Shown here: positions 8,076 through 16,796 of the stretch, piece after piece
How positions within the stretch are numbered: position 1 is the first letter of the stretch
How the letters are laid out: each line of letters begins with the position of its first letter
Source: Bacteroidaceae bacterium
GTDB lineage: Bacteria; Bacteroidota; Bacteroidia; Bacteroidales; Barnesiellaceae_A
DNA length: 64,000 nucleotides
Reading direction: 5' to 3'
Assembly (NCBI GenBank): GCA_017481745.1
Contig: JAFUOV010000018.1
Location: 1-64,000, forward strand
Made by a program: the position numbers and the translations under genes
Notes under the pieces: generated by a model
Databases searched by the model: none
The model's input: only the letters and a program-made list of their open reading frames with translations
Told to the model about the DNA's origin: nothing

Positions 8076-9950
8076 TTATTTTACAACTACCTTGTAGCTT
8101 GTTCCGTCTATAACAACGATATATACGCCGTTATTTTCAACATTTATGATTGAAGCTCCGTTGGCTTCTGTTACCACGCGACCGTCGATGGCATATACAG
8201 TAGCGTTGTTGTAGCTACCGTCAATGCAGATAGCTTTGTCGGCTGTCCATACATTGAGCTTGTCGGCAGCAACATCATTTACACCTGCTCCGTATTCGAG
8301 TACTTTCCATTCGGTATTGAGTACTTGGTTTCTATTGGTATCGTAATCGTCGTTGTGTGCAATGAAAGCAATGACACTCATATTTTCGGGAAGCCATTTA
8401 TCGTCGAGAGTGCAAGTGTATGTAACCTCATAGTCGTTGCCATTCATCTCGAGTTCGTCGCCCCAAGTGCTTGTCATTACTTTGCGCAGTGCATGGTTGT
8501 GTTGATAGTTGGAGCTGCTACCCGATTGCGGACCAATCAAGCCATCTTCTGTAAGGAATATGTGGATGTAGGGAGTTCTGGCAAATCCGCCCTCGGCTTT
8601 ACCCGATACCTTTACTGCCAACTCGCGAGTCTCCTCGTTATATACATCTTCTATAGCTACGCTTACGACGGCTTGTTGCTCGATGCAGTAGTTTATAAGT
8701 TCTTCAATCTGAGACTGGCTGGTAGGCAAGAATGTGGGTGTTAGAGCCATATTCTCACCATCACGAGTAGCACCTTGTTCACCCAAGCAAGTGCGGTCCA
8801 TCATCAATGCGGGTGCATAAGTAGAGCCGCCAAAGAGCCACAAGTAGTGTTCCGATTCTTCTATTGTAAAATCGTCGGTATAGAAGCCCGAGTGGTGCAC
8901 AACCCAAGCTACGTCGTTGCGCTCGGCTGTAGCGCTTTTCATCCATCTGTGTACGCGAGGGCAGTTGCCGCAACTTGCAGTAGAGAAGTTTTCTACCAAA
9001 ACCTTACGAGGAACAAAGTTGGTCAACGAAACCAACTTGGCGCTATGTGAGTTGTCGCCGTCGTTTTCGTCGGCATTACCGTCGAGGTTGGCGATAGTTA
9101 CCGATATGCTGTGTGTGCCGTCTTGTTCAAACTTCACGCCGTCAATGGCGAAATCGTAACTTGCACTATTAGCCAAAGCATTGTTTGTAGTAACTGTTAT
9201 AGGTGCAAGGTCGTCTATTTGGTAAATAATATCGAATGAAGAGATAGTCTTACTTGCTTTGTTTCTTATCGAACCTTTTATGCTGAACTCTTCGTCAGTC
9301 TTCAAGTACTCGGGTATGCTGATGCTTTCGAGTGAAAGGTCGTACTTGGGCAAGTTGTCGCCTGTGAGAACCAGTTTGATATTGTTGTTACCAAAACCTT
9401 GTTCGCCGAGTTTCATGTATTGGAATGATGTTCCGCTCATTATACCCACATAGTCGCCATATTCCGACACCGAAGCCGCGCCGTCGGTACCTATGGGATA
9501 TTCATCTTCGGTGCAAGTAACCTCATAACCTATATAGAAAGCCTCTTTGCCAATGGTATAAGGTGTTTCCAATGTAATCTCGTTCCAGCTTTCATTTTTT
9601 ACTTGACATTCTTGAGTATATGTAGGCTCACTGCCGAGAGTGCTTATAATGACTACTTTTACCGAGCCACTGTAAAAACCTATACCAAGGTTGACCTTTG
9701 TTACTTGACAGCCTTCAAATTTTGCTGCATCTTCAGCGGGTATTTCAATGAGTGCTTGCAATGTGGCGGCTTGACCTAAACCTATGTAATTTATGATTTC
9801 ATCGCTACAATAACCATATTGCATCGAACCATCTTCAGCGACTGCTTTCTGAATGGGGCGTTCTGCCGGCATTTGTCGCATGGCGTATTGCTGTGCATTG
9901 ACCGAGAATGCCAGAGCAATGAGTGCCGAAATTAAAATAGACTTTTTCAT
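8076..9950 (-). CDS. Omp28-type secreted protein with CxxC thioredoxin-like domain and T9SS tail
   Basis: 624 residues with a Sec signal peptide (MKKSILISALIALAFSVNAQ). An N-terminal beta-rich region (about 40-195) is followed by a CARDB-like Ig domain (about 200-300). An Omp28-related, thioredoxin-like domain then starts with VLVENFSTASCGNCPRVH, placing the redox cysteines at 327 and 330. The C-terminus (VYAIDGRVV ... GVYIVVIDG ... YKVVVK) is a type A T9SS sorting domain. It is expected to cross the outer membrane through the type IX pore and end up on the surface or outside. Substrate unknown; the CxxC centre suggests thiol-disulfide chemistry. It is a paralogue of the protein at 14928-16781 with the same domain order. 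Confidence 0.88.
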   Translation of the reverse strand: MKKSILISALIALAFSVNAQQYAMRQMPAERPIQKAVAEDGSMQYGYCSDEIINYIGLGQAATLQALIEIPAEDAAKFEGCQVTKVNLGIGFYSGSVKVVIISTLGSEPTYTQECQVKNESWNEITLETPYTIGKEAFYIGYEVTCTEDEYPIGTDGAASVSEYGDYVGIMSGTSFQYMKLGEQGFGNNNIKLVLTGDNLPKYDLSLESISIPEYLKTDEEFSIKGSIRNKASKTISSFDIIYQIDDLAPITVTTNNALANSASYDFAIDGVKFEQDGTHSISVTIANLDGNADENDGDNSHSAKLVSLTNFVPRKVLVENFSTASCGNCPRVHRWMKSATAERNDVAWVVHHSGFYTDDFTIEESEHYLWLFGGSTYAPALMMDRTCLGEQGATRDGENMALTPTFLPTSQSQIEELINYCIEQQAVVSVAIEDVYNEETRELAVKVSGKAEGGFARTPYIHIFLTEDGLIGPQSGSSSNYQHNHALRKVMTSTWGDELEMNGNDYEVTYTCTLDDKWLPENMSVIAFIAHNDDYDTNRNQVLNTEWKVLEYGAGVNDVAADKLNVWTADKAICIDGSYNNATVYAIDGRVVTEANGASIINVENNGVYIVVIDGTSYKVVVK

Positions 9951-10029
9951 TTTTTGTTAGATTTATTTGTTTGTACTTGTTATTTACACTCTTTTATATG
10001 CTATTTATATAGTCGTGCATAAATTTTTC

Positions 10030-10037
10030 CAAAAATA
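10030..10037 (-). promoter_or_regulatory. Possible -7 element for the Omp28-type gene
   Basis: On the minus strand this reads TATTTTTG, matching TAnnTTTG, 80 bp before the start at 9950. No -33 TTG is seen at the usual distance. Confidence 0.35.
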
Positions 10038-10140
10038 CGCATTGCTCGTTTCAGTGAATGATTTTTGTGTATTAAAATATGTTAATTGGCGGCGACGGTT
10101 GTAACTTTCGTTCTAAATAGTAGGTAATGATATATAAACA

Positions 10141-10178
10141 TAAAGGTTGATACTGCCTTTGAGCTGTACCAACCTTTA
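10141..10178 (-). terminator. Terminator of fprA
   Basis: A 13-bp stem with one mismatch (TAAAGGTTGATAC with GTACCAACCTTTA) lies just beyond the fprA stop. The rest of the 9951-10197 gap is AT-rich and shows nothing else. Confidence 0.65.
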
Positions 10179-10197
10179 TAACTATTTAAATTGTTTT

Positions 10198-11361
10198 TTA
10201 TGCCAAAATAGCGTCGGCAAGGGCTTCCATAGCCGGTATGTCGGCTTGCTTCATGCGAGAGCGAATGGTTACCATCGGCTCAACAATCTCAATGTCCTTC
10301 ATTGCACCGAGCATCTCTTTCATAACACGACCGGCACAAGGTGCCCAAGAGCCATTCTCTATGATACCTACGCGGCGGCGTTGGTAGGTCTTGATTTGCA
10401 AGTGATGCAAGAAGTCGTGCATGGGAGGAAATACGCCTGCATCGTACGACGAAGCGGCAACAATGAGTTTGCCCATGCGGAAGGCATCTTCTATCGCCTC
10501 TGCCATGTCGTCGCGACAGAGGTCGGTTACGGTTACTTTGGGAGCGCCCTTGGCACGAAGTATCTCTGCCATGCGTTGTGCTGCGGCTGCAGTTCCGCCA
10601 TGTATCGAGGCGTAGGCTACAAGCACACCTTCGGTCTCAACATCGTACTTGCTCCATGTGTCGTAAAGACCGATGTAGTAGCCGAGGTTCTCTTTCAAGA
10701 TAGGACCATGCAATGGGCAGATGCAGGCAATGTCGAGTGTAGCGGCTTTCTTGAGTAGTGCTTGCACCGGACCTCCATATTTGCCGCAGATGTTGAAGTA
10801 GTAGCGACGAGCCTCGCAAGCCCAATCTTCGTCATGGCACAATGCTCCGAATTTGCCGAAACCGTCTGCCGAGAAGAGTACTTTCTCCGATTGTTCGTAA
10901 GTAACCATCACCTCGGGCCAGTGCACCATAGGTGCCATGAAGAATTGCAGTGTGTGGCTACCCAAGGGCAGTGTGTCGCCCTCTTTGACAGCGATGGTAT
11001 TGGTAGAGAAGTCGGTATCTTCAAAGAATTGGGGCAACATACCTACGGCGCGAGTCGATGCCACAATCTTGATGTCGGGGTAGCGAGCTACGGTAGCAGC
11101 TATGCTGCCGGCGTGGTCGGGCTCCATGTGTTGCACGATGAGGTAGTCGGGGGTACGACCCTCGAGGGCTTGCTCCAACTTCTGCAACCACTCCTCATGC
11201 TTGCGATAGTCTACGCTATCCATTATGGCAACTTTCTCGTCGAGTATCAGGTAAGAGTTGTACGACACACCGTTGGGTACAACGTATTGGCTTTCAAAAA
11301 GGTCTATATCGAGGTCATCGACACCGATATATCTGATTTTGCTTGTTATATCTGTATTCAT
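10198..11361 (-). CDS. fprA: Flavodiiron protein (FprA-type A-type flavoprotein)
   Basis: Cytoplasmic oxygen and/or nitric-oxide reductase that protects anaerobes; it takes electrons from a rubredoxin or similar donor. 387 residues. The metallo-beta-lactamase-type diiron domain has HMEPDH (His78, Glu80, Asp82, His83), His147, Asp166 and His218, the full ligand set. A C-terminal flavodoxin domain starts near residue 246 (VLVAYASIHGGTAAAAQRM) for FMN. There is no rubredoxin extension. It stands alone between T9SS cargo genes, with its own promoter and terminator. The choice between O2 and NO as substrate cannot be made from sequence. Confidence 0.94.
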   Translation of the reverse strand: MNTDITSKIRYIGVDDLDIDLFESQYVVPNGVSYNSYLILDEKVAIMDSVDYRKHEEWLQKLEQALEGRTPDYLIVQHMEPDHAGSIAATVARYPDIKIVASTRAVGMLPQFFEDTDFSTNTIAVKEGDTLPLGSHTLQFFMAPMVHWPEVMVTYEQSEKVLFSADGFGKFGALCHDEDWACEARRYYFNICGKYGGPVQALLKKAATLDIACICPLHGPILKENLGYYIGLYDTWSKYDVETEGVLVAYASIHGGTAAAAQRMAEILRAKGAPKVTVTDLCRDDMAEAIEDAFRMGKLIVAASSYDAGVFPPMHDFLHHLQIKTYQRRRVGIIENGSWAPCAGRVMKEMLGAMKDIEIVEPMVTIRSRMKQADIPAMEALADAILA

Positions 11362-11392
11362 AGTATCTATTTATATGGTGATTTTGGTTGTG

Positions 11393-11423
11393 CAAATATC
11401 GTATTTAAAACTCATATTTGCAA
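11393..11423 (-). promoter_or_regulatory. Probable fprA promoter
   Basis: On the minus strand TTG (11421-11423) is followed after 20 bp by GATATTTG (11393-11400), one mismatch from TAnnTTTG, 32 bp before the start codon. Confidence 0.55.
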
Positions 11424-11449
11424 TATCACAACATTGTTTTTAACAAGCA

Positions 11450-11483
11450 AAAGGGTGCTTAACCCAATGGATAAGCACCCTTT
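11450..11483 (-). terminator. Terminator of the large T9SS cargo gene
   Basis: A 12-bp perfect stem AAAGGGTGCTTA / TAAGCACCCTTT lies just after the stop at 11507 on the minus strand, followed by TTTTGCTTGTTA. Confidence 0.75.
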
Positions 11484-11506
11484 ACTGATTTTTATTTATT
11501 GCTAAA

Positions 11507-14500
11507 TTATCTTACGCTTACTTTGGTAACTGTTTCGTTGTATACTACAACGTAAATACCGGGTTCAACGTTTTCTTTAGCAACTTCGTAACCTTGCAAG
11601 CTGTAAACTTTAGCCTCTTCGGGTGCGATGATGTTGCGGTTTTCAATGCGAATAACCACTCCGTTTACTGCTTCTACTGCTGTAGATTCAATTTCGTATT
11701 GGAGTCTGATTTCGGGGTTAACCTTACCTGTTGTAAATGTACCTGTGTAAGAAGTAGCCGAAGCTGTAGCATCACCAAATGTAGCGGCAGGAATTACTAC
11801 TACATATTTGCCGATAGCTGTAATCTTCTCAGCCAATGTGATAGTCCACTTAGTATAGTCATAGCCTACCATGTCGATTGTAGCTTCAATACGGTTTTGA
11901 CCTTCAACGTCTGTTGCATATACTGTACCTGTTACGCCTATTGTCGACTCGATAGCAAATACTTCTTGGTCGAATGTCAATTCCAATTTCTCAATACCCT
12001 CGAGTGAGCTGTAAGTACCTTCTTCAGGAGTTACAGTGGGCAAGGGGAGGTCGTAAGTGAGAGGCAATTGGAGAACATACATGTAGCTGAGTGCGGGGTT
12101 GTAAGTGCCGTCTTCGGCTATTACCATACCTTGAGGTACGTCGAGGTAGTACATACCGTTTTCGAGGTTAGCGGGCAATGTGATAACGAGAGCGTTACCA
12201 TCGTCGCTGATTTTGGCTGTAGTTTCGCCTACGGGACCAAAGCGAGAGTTGAGTGAAGCAACGAGCTCGTCGCCCAATTTAGCAATCTTTGTGGGGAAGG
12301 TAAGAGTTACCTCGGTGAGAGCATCTACCATGTTGTTCAATTCGTAGTCGTAAGCAACGGGGCTAACCGATGTGGGTACGAATGTTGCATAGTTGGTGAA
12401 GCTACCTTCAACAGAAGTTTGGTAGTTCGACTCGCTGCCTTCGTACAATGCCATTATAGTGAATGTATATGTGCCGGTAGGAATACCTTCGATAACAGCT
12501 GTTGTCTCGGCATAGTCGTAAGTGTCAATGTATTGAACGTTGTTTACAAATACGCGGTAGCCTGTGGGCTTCATGTATGTGTTGGCAGGAGCTTGCCATG
12601 TGAGAGTGTCGTTGGCAAATGTTACGGCTGCGGGAGCTTTGATAGCGCCGTACTCTTTAGAAGCAACAAATGTATTTGTTTCTACGAGAGTTTTGTTACC
12701 GGCTGCATCAATTGTTGAAATTGTTTGGCTGCTTTGAAGACCTGTTTTGGGATTGGCTGTACCTTCAACGATTTCGGTAGCTACGAAGTTACCGTTCTCA
12801 TATTTGTAAGTGGTTTTTGAAGTAAGAGTTCTTGATACCAAGCTACCATATGAGTTGAGAGTAGCGTTGTAGCGATACTCGATAAGACCTGTGATGGTAG
12901 TTTTGTCGGCAGCAAACAATGTATCACAATCAAGTGAGAAGTCGGTTGCAGCGTAGTGAGTAGTGTATGATTTCAACGTCTCTACACCGTCTTTGATGTC
13001 ATAAACAGCTGTGTTGCCGGTAAGAACCTTGTATGAGGGGCTGTAGTATTGGTATACTTTTTCTACCTCGGTAGCTACATACTCGCCTTTCTCTGCATCC
13101 CATACTTTGGTTGTCATACATTCGTACCAGTTTTCCCAAGTAGTACCATCTTCTTTGCTGGGCTCTCTTGTGATGTATTTTTCCCATTGCATTGTAGTGG
13201 CATTCCACTTCTCGACAGTTTCGATTTTTGTTTTGCTGTCGGTAGTGAAGCGTTCTGTGGGAGTATATTCGCTGTTATAGTCAACTTGAGCAACGAGAAC
13301 TTCTTTGTTAGAAACAGTGTTGTAGTAGTAGTGGCTTGCACCAAGCAAGAAGCCTTCGGCATCGGTACGCTCCATGCGCTCGTTGTTCCATTTAACGAGG
13401 ATTTGGTCGTTGGTGTCGCGCAAGTCGAGCTCGAATGAGTAAACATCCGACTCACCCTCGGCATATACAGCAAACAAGTCTACGCGGCAGAGGTTGTTCT
13501 CATTGTCTTTGGTGTCGCGATACAAACCGCTGAATGCAATTCTCTCGGCTGTAGCTTCGGCAGTACCTGATTTACCACCGTTACCACCGTTTACTTTGTA
13601 ACGATAACCTGTGAGTGTTACACCTTCGGGAACAACGGGAGGTGTGAAAGTGAAGCTGGCAGCCCAGCTCGAAGTATACTCTTTAGATTCGATAACGGCA
13701 TTGCTGGGAGCGGGGAGGTTGATTACTACCTCATAGTCGAGTTGTGCCGAAACAGTAGCGGGGATGGTGTCGTAAACAGCCATTACACGATAGGTGTGTG
13801 CACCTTTGAGCTGACCTTCGATATCGAAGCTTTCGGTTGTATAGAGTGTGTCGAGAAGGGTGTTGTCGGCAAGAACTTGATAACCTGCAAGACCTGTTGC
13901 GTTGGCAGGTTTCTCAAGGCTCATGGTGATAGATGTAATTGTTTTGCCGGGAACGATTGTTACGTTTTGGGGCATGAAGTCGTTGCCATACAAGTTGCTT
14001 GCTGTATACTCGTCATGCTCGTAGATTTCGTAAGTCTCTTTGCTTGAGCTCCAGTTGTAGGTCTCTTTGCGAGTGAGTTGCTCGGTAGCACCTTCATAGA
14101 GATATTTGTATTGGTTTTTCTCGCTCCATGAAGTGATTTCGTTTGATGCTACTACTGCCGATTGGAGTGTCTCTTGGCTGAGGCGACTTTGCTCGTCGTA
14201 TGCATAGAGATAGCGTTTTGCACTGCTGGGTTTACCTTTTGAAGAGCCCGAAGTACGCAATGTTGTGTCGCACTCTTCAACAAGTTGTTTGTTGTCGTTA
14301 TAGGTGTATTGAGTATTACCCGACATTACATCCGATTTGTTGTATTTCTCGCGGTTTGTGAGAAGACCATCGGTGTATTTGTACAAATAGTAGCTCGATA
14401 CAGTGCCGGCTGAACCCAAAGTAGTCTCTTTAGAGAGAACACCTTCGGTGTATTCGTAGTCGATTGTCTCGCTTACAGCGCCCGATGAGTTGTATTTCAA

Positions 14501-14848
14501 GCGTTGAGCTATAGTACCATCTTCGTTGTACGAGTAGGTGTAGCGGGTAGAACCGTCTATTTGCTCAATCATTTGGTTTTTCTCGTCGTAAGCATAAGCA
14601 ATGTAAGTCTTGGATTGTGAAGCATTGTACTTCAATGTGCGTTGCAATACAACGTTACCGTTGATGTCGTAGAAGTAGTGGATGATGTTTTGGTCTTGAA
14701 GACGTGTCTCCATTTCTTCCATGCTTGTGTCAGTGTAGATTGTTGTGTAGCGAACTTTCTTGACATGAGCAGTCTTCACGTTGCCGTCTTGGCCAAATAC
14801 TGTAAGTGCCAAGGCACAAACGAGTAAGGTTAGTAGATTTTTTTTCAT
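11507..14848 (-). CDS. Large secreted protein with YD-like repeats, FnIII/Ig domains and T9SS tail
   Basis: 1,113 residues, signal peptide MKKNLLTLLVCALALTVFGQ. Residues about 30-290 are a run of tyrosine-rich repeats of the kind Y-x-Y-(D/N)-x-x-(N/G), e.g. YAYDEKNQMIEQ, YSYNEDGTIAQR, YTYNDNKQLVEE, resembling YD/RHS repeats. Two fibronectin III-like modules follow (about 300-390 and 390-480), then another YD-like stretch (about 500-720), another FnIII (about 755-835), and two SbsA/Big_5-type Ig domains (about 850-1040) marked by EVTLTFPTKI and LELTFDQEV. The C-terminus VYSLQGYEVAKE ... GIYVVVYN ... KVSVR is a type A T9SS domain. No catalytic domain is recognised, so it may be a surface adhesin or matrix protein (inference). 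Confidence 0.82.
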   Translation of the reverse strand: MKKNLLTLLVCALALTVFGQDGNVKTAHVKKVRYTTIYTDTSMEEMETRLQDQNIIHYFYDINGNVVLQRTLKYNASQSKTYIAYAYDEKNQMIEQIDGSTRYTYSYNEDGTIAQRLKYNSSGAVSETIDYEYTEGVLSKETTLGSAGTVSSYYLYKYTDGLLTNREKYNKSDVMSGNTQYTYNDNKQLVEECDTTLRTSGSSKGKPSSAKRYLYAYDEQSRLSQETLQSAVVASNEITSWSEKNQYKYLYEGATEQLTRKETYNWSSSKETYEIYEHDEYTASNLYGNDFMPQNVTIVPGKTITSITMSLEKPANATGLAGYQVLADNTLLDTLYTTESFDIEGQLKGAHTYRVMAVYDTIPATVSAQLDYEVVINLPAPSNAVIESKEYTSSWAASFTFTPPVVPEGVTLTGYRYKVNGGNGGKSGTAEATAERIAFSGLYRDTKDNENNLCRVDLFAVYAEGESDVYSFELDLRDTNDQILVKWNNERMERTDAEGFLLGASHYYYNTVSNKEVLVAQVDYNSEYTPTERFTTDSKTKIETVEKWNATTMQWEKYITREPSKEDGTTWENWYECMTTKVWDAEKGEYVATEVEKVYQYYSPSYKVLTGNTAVYDIKDGVETLKSYTTHYAATDFSLDCDTLFAADKTTITGLIEYRYNATLNSYGSLVSRTLTSKTTYKYENGNFVATEIVEGTANPKTGLQSSQTISTIDAAGNKTLVETNTFVASKEYGAIKAPAAVTFANDTLTWQAPANTYMKPTGYRVFVNNVQYIDTYDYAETTAVIEGIPTGTYTFTIMALYEGSESNYQTSVEGSFTNYATFVPTSVSPVAYDYELNNMVDALTEVTLTFPTKIAKLGDELVASLNSRFGPVGETTAKISDDGNALVITLPANLENGMYYLDVPQGMVIAEDGTYNPALSYMYVLQLPLTYDLPLPTVTPEEGTYSSLEGIEKLELTFDQEVFAIESTIGVTGTVYATDVEGQNRIEATIDMVGYDYTKWTITLAEKITAIGKYVVVIPAATFGDATASATSYTGTFTTGKVNPEIRLQYEIESTAVEAVNGVVIRIENRNIIAPEEAKVYSLQGYEVAKENVEPGIYVVVYNETVTKVSVR

Positions 14849-14882
14849 GTTTTTGATTAATTAAAAAAGATTGGTATTGTTG

Positions 14883-14916
14883 AAGAAGAGATTGTGAGGT
14901 TTCACAATCTCTTCTT
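14883..14916 (-). terminator. Hairpin terminator between two T9SS cargo genes
   Basis: A perfect 15-bp stem AAGAAGAGATTGTGA / TCACAATCTCTTCTT with a GGTT loop lies just after the stop at 14928. It separates that gene from the cargo gene that starts at 14848. Confidence 0.7.
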
Positions 14917-14927
14917 GCGGATTATGC

Positions 14928-16781
14928 TTATCGAATGGCTACTTTGTAGGTAGTACCGTCTATGCGTACGATATATATACCTGCAGCCTCAATGTTGATG
15001 CTTTGTGCACCATTGGCTACCTTTACCAAGCGACCATCGGTTGCATATACCTCGGCTTGCTCGTAGTTGCCCGATACGTAGATGTTGCCATTGGCTGCCC
15101 ATACGTTGAGGTCGTTACGAGTGATGTTGTTAACACCGGCTTCGTAGGCAAACTCCTTGAAGTTGGTGTTATACACAACGCAGTTGTTTACGTCTTTCGA
15201 GTCGTAGTTAGATACGAATGCTACAACACTCATGTTCTCGGGTTTCCATTTCTCCGAAATTTCATAGGTATATGTTACGTCATATTTGCCGTTTTCGATG
15301 GTGAGTGCATCGCCCCAAGTAGTAGTGAGGTTGGCGCGAATGGCGTGGTTGTGTACGTAGTCGTTGCCACCGCCTTTTTGATAGCCTATCATACCGCTCT
15401 CGGTGATATAGACGTTGATAACGGTGCTGCCGGGCAACTCGATGGCGGCTTCACCCCATACTCTTACGGTAAACTCGCGTGTCTCTTCGTTGTAACTATC
15501 TTCGACATTTACCGATACAAGTGCCGGTTGGTCAAAGCAATAGTTGATATATTTCATAATATCTTCTTTCGATGTAACACCAAATACCGGACCGGGGGCT
15601 GCTCCTGAATAGCCTAATGCACCTTGCTCGGCAAGAGGTCGACGGTCTATCATCATGGCAGGTGCGAATGAACTCTCGTTGTAGAAGTTGAGGTATGAAC
15701 GAGATGCTGCAATGGTGAAGTTGTCGGTACCATAGCCGGCGTGGTGTACCACGAGGGCTATGTCGTCACGATCTTCGGTGATGTCCTTCATTGTGGTGTG
15801 TGCGCGAGGACAGTTTACACAACCTGTAGTCGAGAACTCTTCGATGAGCACCTTGCGAGTGGCGAGGTTCGACAAGAAGTTTGCTACTTTGGTATATGTG
15901 TTGTTGTCGGTGTATTGGTCGGCATTACCGTCGATGCTTGTAACTTCCAACTTTATTTCTTGCTCACCCTCTTCGGCAGCCGAGAGACCTTCGATTGTGA
16001 AAGTGACAGTGCTGTTAGAAGCGACAGCTGTGTTGATGGTGGTTACAACAGGCTCGGCATTGCCAATTTGGCAAGCTACGTCGAATGATTGTGCATCTTG
16101 TGTACCTATGTTTTTTACAGTAGCTTCAATCGAGAACTCTTTGCCGGTAGCAATGTAGTCGTGTATCTTGGCACTATTCAACTCAAAGTCATATTGGGGT
16201 AGCTTGTCGCCGGTGAGGACAAGACGGATACATACATTACCGAAGTTGGATGCACCTGTGTGTTCCCACGCCCATGCGCCTTTTTCTTCGTCATACATAC
16301 CTACCCAGTCGCTTTCGGGGCATGCCGCTTCGTTGTCTACACCTATGGGGTATGCTGTGCTTGCGCTTGTGGTTACTTCATAGCCAACGTAGAAACTCTT
16401 CTCGCCTATGGTGTAGGGTGTGTCAAGAGTTATTTCATTCCAACGATTGGTGGTGAGTTTTATCTCTTGCGAGTATAGCGCGTCGTTATCTTCCAAACTG
16501 CCGAGGATGAGCACTTTGGCATCCTTGCCGGCATTGCTGCCTGCACCAATCAATACTTGGCTGATTTGTGCACCTTGATATTTGGCGATAACCTCGGGAG
16601 TAATCTCGATGGCTGCTCTTGAAGTACATGCTGTGCCAAATCCGATAGCTTCGTACAATTCGCCGCAATAACCAAAGGTTATAGAGTTGTCGGCTGTATT
16701 TTGGTTGGCAGCTTCTGCTTGTTGTGCATTGAACATGAGAGCCAATGCTGCGAGCAGGATAGTGAATAGACTCTTATTCAT
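14928..16781 (-). CDS. Omp28-type secreted protein with CxxC thioredoxin-like domain and T9SS tail
   Basis: 617 residues, signal peptide MNKSLFTILLAALALMFNAQ. It has the same layout as the protein at 8076-9950: a beta-rich N-terminal part, an Ig-like CARDB-type domain (about 195-300), an Omp28/thioredoxin-like domain opening with VLIEEFSTTGCVNCPRAH (Cys321, Cys324), and a type A T9SS sorting domain ending YKVAIR. Shared segments such as NEITLDTPYTIG and FYVGYEVT show clear paralogy. It lies 15 bp downstream of the propeller-like gene that starts at 18362 and is very probably co-transcribed with it. Expected location: cell surface or secreted. Role inferred as thiol redox or chaperone; substrate unknown. 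Confidence 0.88.
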   Translation of the reverse strand: MNKSLFTILLAALALMFNAQQAEAANQNTADNSITFGYCGELYEAIGFGTACTSRAAIEITPEVIAKYQGAQISQVLIGAGSNAGKDAKVLILGSLEDNDALYSQEIKLTTNRWNEITLDTPYTIGEKSFYVGYEVTTSASTAYPIGVDNEAACPESDWVGMYDEEKGAWAWEHTGASNFGNVCIRLVLTGDKLPQYDFELNSAKIHDYIATGKEFSIEATVKNIGTQDAQSFDVACQIGNAEPVVTTINTAVASNSTVTFTIEGLSAAEEGEQEIKLEVTSIDGNADQYTDNNTYTKVANFLSNLATRKVLIEEFSTTGCVNCPRAHTTMKDITEDRDDIALVVHHAGYGTDNFTIAASRSYLNFYNESSFAPAMMIDRRPLAEQGALGYSGAAPGPVFGVTSKEDIMKYINYCFDQPALVSVNVEDSYNEETREFTVRVWGEAAIELPGSTVINVYITESGMIGYQKGGGNDYVHNHAIRANLTTTWGDALTIENGKYDVTYTYEISEKWKPENMSVVAFVSNYDSKDVNNCVVYNTNFKEFAYEAGVNNITRNDLNVWAANGNIYVSGNYEQAEVYATDGRLVKVANGAQSINIEAAGIYIVRIDGTTYKVAIR

Positions 16782-16796
16782 AATTGAAACGGGCTG

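Noticed and set aside
11507..14848. Possible frameshift or gene split in the 1,113-codon cargo
   Set aside because: The frame is open from signal peptide to T9SS tail, and domain order is continuous, so it is one intact gene.
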